64,000 nt of DNA from Pezicula radicicola (taxonomy: Eukaryota; Ascomycota; Leotiomycetes; Helotiales; Dermateaceae), in contig PDUO01000011.1 in NCBI GenBank assembly GCA_003008705.1, positions 797,956-861,955 on the forward strand, in the 5' to 3' direction. Within the stretch, counting starts at the first letter, position 1, and every line of letters begins with the position of its first letter. This document shows, in pieces, positions 24,019 through 35,848 of the stretch. Both the position numbers and the translations under genes were made by a program. Below the pieces are notes generated by a model. That model ran no database searches and was not told where the DNA came from. It was given only the letters and a program-made list of their open reading frames with translations.

Positions 24019-24719
24019 CCCCGAGCAGGGGAGTGGAGTGAGGGTGTCGTTACTGCAGAGGTGAAGAAGAACATGGGTTCTTCGCTTACGTTACCTCACT
24101 TGTCATCCACGGTGGTCGGTTAACTCCGAAGATACCACGTGATAGGATATTCTCTTCGCCAAGTGAGTCGGCCCCACGAACGGACAGGTACGACTCCAAA
24201 ATTTCTCTCGGGTTGTGGCAGCATTCACAACAGTGGGAGAGAGACTTGTTGAACATAAGCGACATCGGAATGCTCATGACATCACAAGAGATTAACAAGA
24301 CAAGATCTCCCTTGGCAGGGCAACTCTCATTGCTTATCTCCTTAAGACAACAACCTGATCTCCTTTCCTAAGTTCAACTTTACTATAAGCTAGAAAAAAT
24401 GATATATATAAGTGCAGCTACGATTCTACAAATGTATCTGCCCAATATCAAAGGTGCCATCTCACTGCCGTATCACGACATGGGAAATCTACGGTAGATC
24501 TGATCAACAAGTGGGGTGCATATCATCAGCGACTCAGCTTTCACTATGCCCTTTTTGTGGCCAAGGATAGTTTGTGGTCAAGGTACGGATACGGAGTTAA
24601 AAGTTGCTCGTTCATGTCCATCGTCAGCATACATAAGGTGGACGGTCTGCTCACCACTCATGAATTGAGCAAGTTTCCAGGGTTTTCTCTAGTTACACAA
24701 TAAGACCGATCAAAGTATT
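24019..24719. promoter_or_regulatory. Divergent promoter region
   Basis: 700 bases between the folylpolyglutamate synthase start and the MFS transporter start. A short minus-strand open frame (24298-24086) has no recognisable content and may be 5' UTR of the folate gene. No defined motif called. Confidence 0.4.
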
Positions 24720-26811
24720 ATGGCTACGAGAACTTCTTCAGTGGCGAGTACTGCTATTGTGGACAACGAGGGTAATTCTTCTTCGCTTGCAAATGATGAT
24801 CCAGAAAAGGCTGCCGAGGAAACCTTTCGCGCACAGCCGATAGATGAAGATGCCGTTAGGAGGACAATGACCAACCAGAGCGAAGCAAAACCTATCACGA
24901 TTCGACAAGCAGCACCTTTAATTTTGATATTAACAGGAGCAACCTTCCTAATGGTAATTTATCTCCTCCCTCACACCGCCCCCCTCCCTAACCTTCCCCA
25001 AAAATAACTTAACACATTTTAGTTTAGTTTACGGAGTACTAACTTTGCAAAACCAAAATCTAGACACTAGCAGCACAATCCGTAGTCATAATCCTCCCAG
25101 ACATGAGTCGACATCTCAACATCCCAGAAGCAAGGCAACAATGGATAATCTCAGCCTTCGCTCTCACATCAGGATGTTTTCTCCTCCTATCCGGAAAACT
25201 AGGAGATGTATATGGAAGAAAATTGCTCTTCGTCTTGGGTTGTTTTTTAATTACGGCTTGTGCTCTTGGAACTGCTTTTTCGCCTACGGAAATCTGTCTC
25301 TATATCATGCGTGCTTTACATGGACTTGTAAGTTGTGCAAGACCAATTTTTTTGGTCTCTCTCTTTCTTTTGAGTAAGATTGAAAGATATATGGAGAAGG
25401 GTTTTTTGGTTGCTGATATTTTTGATATATTGATATAGGCATGTGCTATTACAATCCCAACTGCGATTGGCATCATCGGGTATACCATACCACCAGGCCG
25501 AGTCAAGAACTATAGTTTTGCTTTCTATTCCGGTGGAGCACCAATAGGTCAAGTAATGGGAAACATAATGGTAACAATATCCCCATCCCCAAAGTCTCCA
25601 ATTCTTTCCCAAATCCAAGCTCTTTATATCGAGGAACTGATTAATACTGATTTTTATTTGTGACTTACCTAGGGTGGAGTAGTTTCCCAATACGCGAACT
25701 GGAAAGTAGTATTCTACATCCTAGCCGGAGCGTCCTTCATAATAGGCATAATAGCCCTCCAAGTAATCCCCAAAGACCCACCCAGAAAGAAAAACAATCA
25801 AGCAGCAGGAGCACAACCCGTGCCAAATAACGATCCACCACGAGCATCAGGAATAGATTGGATAGGAGCCTTCCTCTTCACAACCGGACTCCTCCTCCTC
25901 CTAATAGCCCTCTCAGAAGGCGTATCATCAGGCTGGAATACACCAATCTTCATAGCCTTCCTAATAATATCCATCCTCCTATTAACAGTCTTCACAATCT
26001 GGGAAAGATACCTAGAAAGCAAAACAACTCGAGAACCAATGATGAGGATATCTACATTCTATAATCCACGATTCTCATGCGCCATGATAATAGTAATGTT
26101 TTTCTCAGCTGGATTCACTGATTTTTTAATTTATTCTACTTATTTGTAAGTCCCTTTCCTCTCTCCTCACCTCCCCTCCCAATACCCCCATAAATCAATC
26201 CACTAACACAAACCCCCAAAAAATAAAGTTACGAATCCTACCTCAACCTCTCCAACATCCAAACAACCCTCCGCTTCATCCCCCTAGGAATAGCCGGAAT
26301 AATCTCCACAATCCTCTCAGGCTACCTCCTCTCCCGCATAAAAGGAAACTACATCCTCAGCTTCGGCCTAACCTCAGCCTGCATAGCGAACCTCCTCTTC
26401 GCAGTCCCAATCCCACCCTCAACCAGCTACTTCGCATACGGATTTCCAGCCATGGTATTAGCTGCTTTCGGTGCAGATACGGTATATCCATGTCTCGGAT
26501 TATTTACAACTCAATCTTTACCGAGGAAGGATCAAGGGGTTGCGGGGGCTATGTTTCAGACTATGGCTGCTATAGGTAGGGCTATTGGATTAGTTATTGC
26601 TGCTGCTATACAAACTGGTGTTCAAGGGGATTCTGGTACTAAGGAAGCGTATTTGAATGGGTTGAGAGGTGCTGAATGGTTTTGTTTTGGGTGTATGGTT
26701 GTTGCTTTGGCGGTTACGGCTGTTGGGTTGAAGAATATGGGGAAGATTGGATTGTTGAAGAAGTTGGGCGTTGTGCAAGGGGATAAGTTGAAGGGGGGCG
26801 AAGAGGTTTGA
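24720..26811 (+). CDS. MFS transporter, DHA2-like drug/H+ antiporter
   Basis: Plasma- or vacuolar-membrane carrier. Exons 24720-24953, 25064-25327, 25439-25570, 25673-26145 and 26229-26811 give 561 residues. A hydrophilic N-terminus of about 60 residues precedes helix 1 (APLILILTGATFLM). The MFS signature SGKLGDVYGRKLLFV follows helix 2, then an antiporter-type motif around YSGGAPIGQVMGNIMGG. A hydrophilic linker (about 225-245) separates the halves. The sequence QQWIISAFALTSGCFLLLSG resembles the aminotriazole-resistance/DHA2 branch; the substrate is unknown. All junctions keep phase. Exons 2, 4 and 5 begin A/C-rich and end G/T-rich. Divergent from the folate gene. Confidence 0.88.
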
Positions 26812-27866
26812 TTAGGTATCTAGTTATCATTATATACCTATCAAAAGTAATCATTCAACTTTTTTTTCTGCCGAATGATCTTATGATTTGAGATTATATC
26901 TGTCATCAAATCGAATTGGTCCCTCAAGTGCTAATTCTGGTCATATCGGTTCGACTTCCTCACCAATGGGCCTTCTTAATTACTGATAAAGGCTGAATAC
27001 CAGTCTATAGATAACTAGAAAATGTTCCATACTTGTACAATGCGGACATTTCCACGTGGCTAGCTGTATAGTATACCTATGAGTCTAAAAGTAGTCATGT
27101 CGTGATGTAGGAGAATAAGGTCTTTTGCTTAAGTAACCTACCTGGCTTAGGTACGGTACTTAATCAAGGTGGCCGGCCTACTTACTTTAAAAACTTCACT
27201 TAACTCAAATATTTGATCTAAAGCTTATAGTATAAAACTTCCTTATCCACTAACCCGAAAGAAAAACCCTTGAAAAAAAGGGAAACAATCTATAATAATA
27301 ACATCTATAAATAGGCTAATGCAGGCGTGACTAGTAAGACACAAGACCTGGGTCCCTTCCACCACAAGCCTCAAGCTCCAATGTCTCACCGAAAGATGAT
27401 AGAAGGCCAGAAACTGTCATGCGCTGTACACATGAATTTAGCTAATTAGTCCGCGAGTATACTCAACTGTGACCAGGTCACTCTTGCTGAGGATTTGACG
27501 AGTGATAATAGCAGCTAAGAAAATTGACCTAGATAAGACGAAAAGGGTATAATCAGAAAGGTGAATAACTTATCGATGCCAGTCTTTGATTTGCAGATAT
27601 ATGCCGGAGCTTCGAACAAGCCGAGAACGGAGGAAAGAACTCGCGTGTTTCCATGGCGTAGTTCACATACACAAAGAAGCGCAACAGTGCAAAATATTGA
27701 ATTCGCACCTCACAATCTTTGCCCCTAATCTCCAGGATGATTCCCAGCACATGCACCATTATGAATGCAGCTCTATTATCCCATCTGCGAACGCCATATG
27801 AAAAAATCACCACCCCGCAATACACCTCATTCCGATCGTGATACCCCTCCACTCGTAAGTCACCGC
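26812..27866. other. Convergent intergenic region, nothing recognised
   Basis: Lies between the 3' ends of the MFS gene and the small zinc-finger gene. AT-rich; one short minus-strand frame (27870-27553) overlaps the zinc-finger 3' end and has no recognisable content. Confidence 0.4.
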
Positions 27867-28450
27867 TCAAGCCTTGGCAGGGAAATCATTTGGCCAGCAC
27901 TTCTCCTTGGTCCAGATCTTTTGATCGTGAGTCTCAGCGTGTACCTCTAGTTGCTTCAAGTTGGTATTGACGATTTCTTTGCGGCAATTGGCGCACTATT
28001 TGCACCCAGGGGCCGCTTATTAGCAAAAGAGTCCAATCAAACTTTCCCCATCAGATTGCTCGTCTTGGGGGCCTTGGTGCAAAACTCTGTCCATAGCCTC
28101 GTCACGTTCTCTTATTTTTATGCTCGTGCTAGATATAGGATATCGCATAGAGGCTTTTGCCTCAGGGCTGCTGGGAATGAAAAGCGCTCCTCTGCAGGAA
28201 CCTGGGGTTTAGATCTCTCAAGGACGTACGATTGAAGTTGGCTTCGGTGGCTTGACAGGAAGACCATTTGGCTTGACTGGTACGCGGGTTCCAGCTTTAT
28301 CAGCGGCGCGGTGCTCGCGTTGGATCTGTTTTTACTTTTGTCAGCATGTGAAGGCAAATCCAATTATCCATCACCCCACTTCTCCGCCCTCGCCCTAAAC
28401 AAGAGCGCAGTAGAGGAGAGACGTACCTTGGCTTTCTTGGAGACGGGCAT
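27867..28450 (-). CDS. Small C2H2-type zinc-binding protein (DUF1909 / At2g23090-like)
   Basis: Assembled from three exons too short to stand out alone: 28450-28427 (eight codons, MPVSKKAK), 28325-28230 and 27995-27867, giving 82 residues, all junctions in phase 0. The N-terminus is Lys/Arg-rich (IQREHRAADKAG), the middle Pro-rich (NGLPVKPPKPTSI), and the C-terminus is a single zinc finger, CANC followed by HAETH, ending EKCWPNDF. This order is what I know from the conserved eukaryotic family whose plant member is At2g23090. The molecular function is not established; nuclear or ribosome-associated roles are guesses. Donors are GTACGT in both introns (101 and 234 bases). Confidence 0.9.
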
Positions 28451-29618
28451 ATTGGCTTTTATTGTGGACTGTGGTTGTGGTTGTGAAGAGTGCGGTGGGG
28501 AGGAGGGGAAAGAAAGGGAACGGGAACCTGAAATTTGCAACTCTGCGAGGAAAATTAAGCGGCCGCGCTATATTTAAGCTTAAATTTGCCCTTTTTAGCG
28601 TTATTCTACCTACCTTACCTCCCGGTCCTGTTGGTTCCTTAGGCAGAGGAGAACCTGGAAACCCCCTGGTCATCGAATTTCAGAGAGCGCTTTGGAGCTA
28701 CCTACAGTACCTAGGTATCTAGCAATGGAATCACCTTCTAGGTAAATTTGAAAAAGACACGTTTCGATCATTACTTCCATTCATTCCGTTTCATTCCATC
28801 CTTCTATCCTTTCATCCTTTCCGCCTCATCTCGCTCAGTGCCTTGAAGTACACATTTCCCTCCCAAGTGAGAGGGAAAGAATACCCGTACGTCGGTTTCA
28901 CTATGTCTTAGACATAATTATCCTGCTTAACAAAGAAGATTACAGAATCACAACCGACCACCCAAGAACGCCATAACCATCATCCAAAATATGCTGGCCC
29001 GAGTAGAAACCAGACCAGAGAAGAGGAATGTCCTCAAATGAACCCCAATGCCAAACACTATATACTACAATCCCCATTCCCGCCGGAGTACTTCACAATA
29101 CGTCTCCAACAGACCGTTCCGTAGACAAAACCATGTGAGACTTGACAGAGATGACTGGTTCATGGCCGAAATGGTCGAGAGCTCCTAGGATGTCCACTTT
29201 ATCATACTAACTTTAGGCCTTTAAGTATTCTCAGAACTGTGAGTGCTGTGGCATGGGCCGTAGTCTGCATGTTTGTCAAACACATCTCTACCAGTTGGCT
29301 TGAGGCGTGCCAAGTGGCCTTTTGTCGTTGCCCTGCGTGACTTCTGCCACGTCAAATTTCTGCTCGCCAGCTACTGCGTGGGCGAGAGCCACTCCGAAAC
29401 TGCTGTATATAATTCGGCAGGTGTGCAACCTACACACTTTGTGGGAATTTTCCAGTGGGCTACAGGTAAAAGTAAAAGTTAGTGTATATAAATAGACAGT
29501 AGATGGCTCGCCCGCAATAAAACATAGAACCCAAACAGACGTGAACGATGATCCACACTTTTCCAATCACTCAAGTGATTGGATACCAACTCTTCTTAGG
29601 AAGAGAGGATGTGAAGCC
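28451..29618. other. Intergenic, nothing recognised
   Basis: Promoter side of the small zinc-finger gene and 3' flank of the phosphatase gene. Short frames on both strands overlap and none shows a domain. Sequence near 28555-28570 contains a NotI-like GC word next to a TATA-like AT word that may be the zinc-finger promoter. Confidence 0.35.
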
Positions 29619-31458
29619 TCATCCGATATTACTGGCACTTTTTGGAGAGCCAGAGGATCCCATGCAACTTGTACTGTCAGAGTTAGACGATGAATTCTTA
29701 CGTACCGGAGGGCTGTTGATCATGCTATTCCGCTTGTTACGACTTTTTTTCATTTGGTTCTTCAATGCACTCGAGTCGAGGGGTTTGAGGAGTTCAAAGC
29801 TGCAAAGCAACTCCGTTGACACACTCATCACCGCTCCGTAGTTGTCGAACTCTCCGCAATACTAAGATTGAAAGGTCAGTTTAAAGGCTCATCGGCACTG
29901 CAGTGCATTCTCGACTAATAGATGTAGGTATTTTACTCACATTTGGTGCCGAAAAGACCGTGACAAGGACACGATCTTCGAAGAATTCGTAACCATCTTC
30001 AACTACCATATGGGCCCGACAGACAAGATCAAAGTCATGTCTGCTCAAGAATTCAGTGATGACTTTTTTGCCAAAGGAATAGCTGACGCCACGTTCGCTA
30101 GCTTCCCAATCCTTTTCCTGATCAGCGGGATCTGACCACAGAAGATCGTTCAGTAATCCGTAATCAGGAACATCGGTAGGCCGAGCAATATTTCGGATAT
30201 CGTCCATATGTTTGAGAGCAGGAGAAAGGCCACCGTGAACGCAAAAGATTTTTCCAGCAACGATAGCGGCAATCGGGAGCTATAGACAATTAGTATATCA
30301 AATTGACTCTTGCAAAACGAGACTTACAGTGTTGAATGTGTCCACAAATGTCTTCCAGACCTTGGTATTGCACCTCCGTTTACATTCATCGTAGAAACCA
30401 TAGACGCGAGTAACATTCGCGCACTCGTGGTTACCTCGAAGGAGAAAAAAGTTCTCGGGATACTTGATTTTGTAGCACATCAGGAGCAGCATTGTCTCCA
30501 GAGAATGCTTTCCTCGATCGACGTAATCCCCCAAGAAAAGGAAGTTGGAGGTGGGTGGGAAACCACACATCTCGAACATACGAATGAGATCAGAGTATTG
30601 GCCATGAATATCACCAACGATCTTCACTGGTGCCTCTAACTCTAACAGAGGTGGCTGTTCCAAGAATATTTCTTTAACACGGGAGCAGATCGAAGTGATT
30701 TCTGCAACCTTAAGACATACTGCTTTCTGGCTCTTCCCTGCGTAGCCCGCATCCAAAAGACGCTTGATGTAGTCGTCCACATCAGCGTCTTTCAATTCAC
30801 TCATGGCCACATTGCCGGAGTTGTTGTTGGTGACACCGCTTTCGATTTGGGTCATGAGACTCGTAATAGGATTAATTGTGTCCGCTCTCTTGACTAGGAT
30901 AGAGTGCCCAGCTTTTTGCATATGTGCATGGGGATTTGTTGCACCCGAAGGAGGTTGATCGGAAACGTGGTCGACTTCGCCGCTCATTTGTGCAGCACTA
31001 ACATCGTGGTGCCCGCCAGCCATAGCTGCGGCTGAGATTGGAGAAGGAGGTGGTTGTCCATCGACTGCACCTTCAGCGGGAGGCACTGGCTCCTTCCTCG
31101 GAGGCCTTGGGGACTTGCTTCTTGTGATGGGAGTTCCAGGCGGTGTCTTCCATTCTCCATTGCGCCGACGGGCTCTAGCACTATTTGTGGACTTGGTAGA
31201 CTTGACAGATTCAGCGTCGCTTTTATCGCCACTATCAGATGGTGCTAGGTTTGCTGTTGAGTTTCTTGGACTGTCCGACTTTGTATTTGTACCAGGGATT
31301 TTAGATCGCAAGGCCCCTTTGAATGACTTCATGGACTCTTTGGTATCTGATTTCTGGAACGACGGATACGATTCCAGGCCATCCTTATTGAGCGACGCCA
31401 GCGATGCGGATTTCTTCGGCGTCGCAGACCCCAATGTTTTGGAGTTTTGGTTGCCCAT
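29619..31458 (-). CDS. ppz1: Serine/threonine protein phosphatase Z
   Basis: PP1-like phosphatase acting in salt tolerance, K+ homeostasis and wall integrity in fungi. Exons 31458-30328, 30279-29941 and 29861-29619 give 570 residues. MGNQNSK at the start is an N-myristoylation signal. About 235 residues of Ser/Pro/Lys-rich disordered N-terminus, the hallmark of PPZ, precede the PP1-type catalytic core: [36 protein letters not shown] and the end [14 protein letters not shown]. All metal-binding residues are present. The C-terminal tail [11 protein letters not shown] is also PPZ-like. After NSPP a GTACGTAAG could act as a donor to a further exon; I kept the read-through end at 29619. The last 30 residues are therefore less certain. 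Confidence 0.93.
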
Positions 31459-32864
31459 GCTTTCTTTTGAGGTTTGCTAATCGAGCACGAACAAAGATAT
31501 AGATCTGGTTATTCGAACCCGTTCACAAAGAACTACCACTTGGGTGACTTAGAGAGAGACGAATTGCTGTTACTAAGAGCGAACAAGCTTCACCTGCTTT
31601 GGTTATATTGATTCTAGGCCGGATATTTGAGGGTTTTTTTTGTATCGAGTCTCTTGGAGATAGTGGATTTGGCCCCGGTGATCCGGTACCCTCGGGGTTT
31701 ATCGTGTTATGTAGACGGTGGAGAGTATTTCCAATATATTTCTCCGGTAGTGTTGTATGGAATCAAGACTGTAGTGCACAAAGTAAATGCTCATGCGGCT
31801 TGAGTTCGAACTCCGGGGTTTCGGAGTAGAGGGCGTGGCTGGAGCTATGACAATGCGAGGCACTGTTACAAAGATTGTCAGCAGTTGCAAGAGTTTGAGG
31901 TGTCAACAGATAGAGGGGCTGAAGACGATGTTCGTGGTCGGTGAGGCGCGCGAAGGAAAGTAGCGGAGGACTACCTTGGCAGTCTGCGGTTCAGCAGAAC
32001 CTTAACAGAGCGAAGTCAATGGTTGTCTGGCAGCGACAAGAAGATACGTTGGTTGGCTGCGTAACAATATATGGTCTAGAACTATGTGCTGGTCGTGTGT
32101 TCGTGCGAGGCTGTACTACTGTATTGGTGCAGTGTGGGGGGGTGGTTCGTATGAGGGTTGTCGCAAAGGCACTGTGTCATAGACAGCAGGTGGACGCCAG
32201 GGCGGCTATAGGAGGCTGATAAAGACGACCGTAATAAATAGCGATTGGCGTTGACGAATATCAAAGTACAAAGTACTCGGGAATGTTCTATTGCGTTGTG
32301 CTGGGCTTTGACAGCGGATATTTATTAGAAAGCGGTGTTCCTTGTACCTGGAAAGAAGCAGCGAGGTTGACGGAGTTCGTCGATGCCTTATGGTTTCTAC
32401 AGATGCTTGGCACTTTTACGACAAGGCAAGGGCTTGGGCTAAAATTACAGTTGCTGCCCAGGAGCCTCCATTTTTCTTTCTTTTGCTCGAAATGGGAATA
32501 CGGCAGTACTCTCAAATGTTTCCCTCTTCGCCACTATATATATGTACCGAAGCTAACTGCATTTCTTATCCCTCTGCTTTAGTTGGGGTTCCTTATCTGA
32601 GCGAAGCCCGCCTGATATTCACATGTCCATTGGTAGAAATCGAACGACTTTTTTATGTTCCCCAGTACACCTAGGTACCTAGATCTACTACTCCCCTTTA
32701 TCACTTTTTACAATATTCAGTCCAATTTTTCAAGCACAGGAGCAATAATTTACTCTTAAACTTTTAACAAGAAAGGTCTTTGCATTCCGTACTTACAGAA
32801 TGTCAGCAAGTGCGCACAGCAGGCAGGCCAGTGGCCATCAAGTCGATAAAGTATGTCTTTTCTC
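31459..32864. other. Long 5' flank of the phosphatase gene
   Basis: 1.4 kb upstream of the PPZ start with no recognisable gene. Small frames on both strands (for example 31599-31829 and 32283-32582) lack domains. At 32801-32851 a short plus-strand frame beginning MSASAHSRQASG ends at a GTATGT donor, but no convincing second exon was found. Confidence 0.35.
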
Positions 32865-33137
32865 TCACCTGTTGCTGTTCGCATATCTTCGACCAATAGT
32901 CAAGTTGACTACATCCAGTTCTCTGACACCACATAGACTTTGATGGCGTATACTACTGTCTCTTCGGCCAAGTCGGTCAAGAGATCGTCTATCAGCTACG
33001 GTCAACCAATGACGTAGCGTAGCCACTGGAAATACGAGCATTGTGCCGGCAACAAAGAACGCAATCCATTCACCAACGTTCTTGGAACTGGATCTGGTTA
33101 AAGAAGAACGACAGCTTGGGAAGGTTCTCTGCATACC
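32865..33137 (-). CDS. Possible small single-helix protein (uncertain)
   Basis: A minus-strand frame starting MQRTFPSCRSS gives 90 residues. The N-terminus is Ser/Arg-rich without acids, like a mitochondrial presequence, followed by one hydrophobic helix (around WIAFFVAGTMLVFPVATL) and a basic tail. The frame ends in AACAG-GTGAGAG, which looks like a splice donor, so a further exon may replace the last residue. No family recognised. Plus-strand alternatives overlap the same DNA, so the strand is not secure. Confidence 0.3.
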   Translation of the reverse strand, partial: GMQRTFPSCRSSLTRSSSKNVGEWIAFFVAGTMLVFPVATLRHWLTVADRRSLDRLGRRDSSIRHQSLCGVRELDVVNLTIGRRYANSNR

Positions 33138-33248
33138 TATGCTTCGTAGCGTCGAGTGGAACTGCGATTTTTTATTTTTTTTATTGATTTGATTTGTTAT
33201 TCTTCCTATAAATGTTGTAGGCCAAGCGCTCCCCAAGATTCTTGCCAT

Positions 33249-34771
33249 TCATGCCTTTTTGCATCTGTGTACATTTTAAGCAGTTCCTTGATAGCACTTG
33301 ATGCAGTCTTTCTCTCTTTTTGCTTACTCTGGTACATCCGCAGATATTTGAAACGGACACGGGATATCAGGTCAATCCCGCGATTACAGTGCCAGTGCTT
33401 ACACCTCTGCACACTTTCTTCACACGGCCCTATCGGTTGGACGATTATCCTCCTGGGAAGCCATCTTGGAGCAAGGTGGATGTGGTTGCAAACAAATTAT
33501 CTGGAGTCGGGACCTGTATTCTTCAGCGCCATGCTGCCGTTGTTGAGCCGTCTGAAATCCAACATCGTCGCTCCAAAAATGGGCCAATACATTGACCTCA
33601 GTGAATCATTGTGGTAGTTTGGATCAATGTGCCAGGGAAAGATGCGATGAATTGCCACCTGTCTCAGTATTACAGCACCCAATATCACCAAGCGTGAAAC
33701 ACTTGGAGCCTATATTCGGTAGTTGAGAACAGAGTGAAGTCGAATAGCCATGAAATTGAAGTGGGATAATTTGGGACCGGTCATAAACTGGAATAAACGA
33801 AGACTGATACGATAGTAGTCAATGTAGCCTTGTTGAACCAGAGGGGAAGTCGAGGTCATAAAATACCAATGGCCCCATGGAGCGGTCGGCGGTTGATCAT
33901 CACATGATTCCCGACGAGGTTAATTCAACCTTGCTCAGCCTTACCTCCAGTATCCCATCCCGCATTGCCACACCATCAGGCCACCGCCATTCTGAAACGG
34001 CAACAAATCTCCACCAAAAAGACCGGGAGACAAAGCACGAAGGTACGTACGTCCTGCGTATGTAATCAAGAATGCACCCCTCTTATTGGTGCGAATATCT
34101 CCCAGCCACCGCTTACGTGGACGAGCCTCGATCTTTTTTTTCTTTTGAGGCTTTTTCAGGTTCTTTCGCTGCAGGGATATAAATAGACGGCCTATCGCGG
34201 ACCCCAAATGACGCATATAGCCGAAGCTGTGGTCCCCCTTAACTTGCTGCAGATTTGGAGATCTTCAGGGACTAAATTTCATCTTGATGAGAGCAGAGGA
34301 CGGAGATGAGAAAAAGCGTAACAACAGGAGAGAATTGAAGAAGAATGTTTAAAATGTACGGCGCGCAAACGAGTTCAAATTTGGATTAAAGCAAAAGCAA
34401 CCTTAAAATAAGCAGTAAGAATAAATATATGGGGTGTGATCGGGTGTTGATAAGATAGTGTTGATTAAGCGTCATCTTCACAGCCACCTTCTAGTTGCTC
34501 AACCAACAGCACGACAAGCATCCGCAGCGCCCCCTGCTCGTGCGAATCCTTTCTGGCTGCGCCAACTTGGCAACCGGCCCCTCACACCATGCGGTTGGCA
34601 CTCCTCATACATAAACACGAAACTCCCATACAACTCCTGACTTCCTTCCATCATCCTACCAAGACCGTCGTTCGTTGAATACAACAACCACATCAATCCT
34701 TCTCCATCTCCATCTCCATCTTCATATCCACCTCTCAATACCCTACAATCCTTCATAGGAACAACATCAAC
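33249..34771. other. Intergenic, SUR7-gene promoter side
   Basis: No supported gene. Open plus frame 33320-33595 (starting after an AG near 33344) has protein-like composition but no start or partner exon. The last 100 bases before 34772 are strongly C/T-rich (CCATCT repeats), a pyrimidine-rich leader common in well-expressed fungal genes. Confidence 0.4.
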
Positions 34772-35848
34772 ATGGGCGCGGGAAGATTTGTTTGTGTGGC
34801 GGTGCCATTTGGCCTGACGCTCGCATCTCTCATCTGCATCATGATTGCCATGCTCGCAGGTATCACGAACAAGAACCTCGACATGTTCGACGTCAAGACT
34901 GCCAACCTCTCCATCTCCTCATCATCTCTCGAGAACCTCGCAAGTCTCATCAGCAGAGCCGCTACCCCAGAAGACCATTTCTCGGGTCTAACCATCTCCG
35001 CGCTCTCGGGCTCCTCATCTTCATCCTCATCCTCATCTACCATCAACATCACAGCCGCCGATCTAGGATTGGCAGATTCGTATAAGGTGTCTCTATGGAA
35101 CTACTGCAGTGTTACTGGATCGAACATAACTTGCACCAAGGGCAAGTTCAACTGGGCTGCATCTTCGCTCAACACCACCAAGCTTGAAGCCACGGCAACT
35201 TCTGTAGTCGGTGCCTCCGTCACTCTCCCATCTGAAGTCAAAGGTGCGCTCAAGACATTCGCGACCGTTTCAAAGTGGACTGAAGTTGTCTACATTATCG
35301 CCATCGTTACAACTGGTATTGAGCTCTTCCTCGGTCTTTTCGCAATCTGCTCGCGCGCTGGATCTTGCTGCACATTCCTCATCTCAGGCATATCCACCGT
35401 CACTATCATCGCAGGAAGCATCATGGCCACCGTCATGTCATCTACTGTCGTCGGCACCATCGAGTCAGTAGCGAAAGCATATGGTGTCAAGGCCTCGATT
35501 AACACTTCATACCTCGCCACAACCTGGATGGCTGTCGCATTCTCCCTCGCTTCAGGCCTCTTCTGGATGTTCACCATCTGCTGCTGCGCCTCTGATCACT
35601 CCAGCCGCAAGTCATCTGGTGGTTCTCCTTGGGCCCGCAACAAAAACATTGATGCCGAGAAGAACATTCCCGTTGGTGCTTACCAGCGTGTCCAAGACCC
35701 CAGCGAGACTACGTACGCTGGCCAGCAACATGGTATTTACAATGGCAACCAACATATCCAGCAAGCGGAATATGGTGTGCCAATGCACAATAACAAAGCC
35801 TCGAGGACCCACCAGGGTTACGAGCCTTATGCACACACTGCCATCTAA
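34772..35848 (+). CDS. SUR7/PalI-family four-helix membrane protein
   Basis: Intronless, 358 residues. Helix 1 lies at about 6-28 (VAVPFGLTLASLICIMIAML). A long extracellular loop follows, with a poly-Ser run and the family motif YKVSLWNYCSVTG...CTKGKFNW, the W-x-YC and second Cys being the claudin-like signature of SUR7 proteins. Three more helices occur at about 170-190, 197-225 and 248-272, the last ending in CCCASD. The cytosolic tail (about 85 residues) is hydrophilic. SUR7 proteins sit in eisosome/MCC patches of the plasma membrane, and PalI relatives help pH sensing; which role applies here is not clear. The leader is pyrimidine-rich. Confidence 0.88.
   Translation: MGAGRFVCVAVPFGLTLASLICIMIAMLAGITNKNLDMFDVKTANLSISSSSLENLASLISRAATPEDHFSGLTISALSGSSSSSSSSSTINITAADLGLADSYKVSLWNYCSVTGSNITCTKGKFNWAASSLNTTKLEATATSVVGASVTLPSEVKGALKTFATVSKWTEVVYIIAIVTTGIELFLGLFAICSRAGSCCTFLISGISTVTIIAGSIMATVMSSTVVGTIESVAKAYGVKASINTSYLATTWMAVAFSLASGLFWMFTICCCASDHSSRKSSGGSPWARNKNIDAEKNIPVGAYQRVQDPSETTYAGQQHGIYNGNQHIQQAEYGVPMHNNKASRTHQGYEPYAHTAI

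Noticed and set aside
33320..33595. Open plus-strand frame ending SKNGPIH
   Set aside because: No start codon, no in-frame exon partner, and overlapping minus-strand frames; left within the intergenic note.
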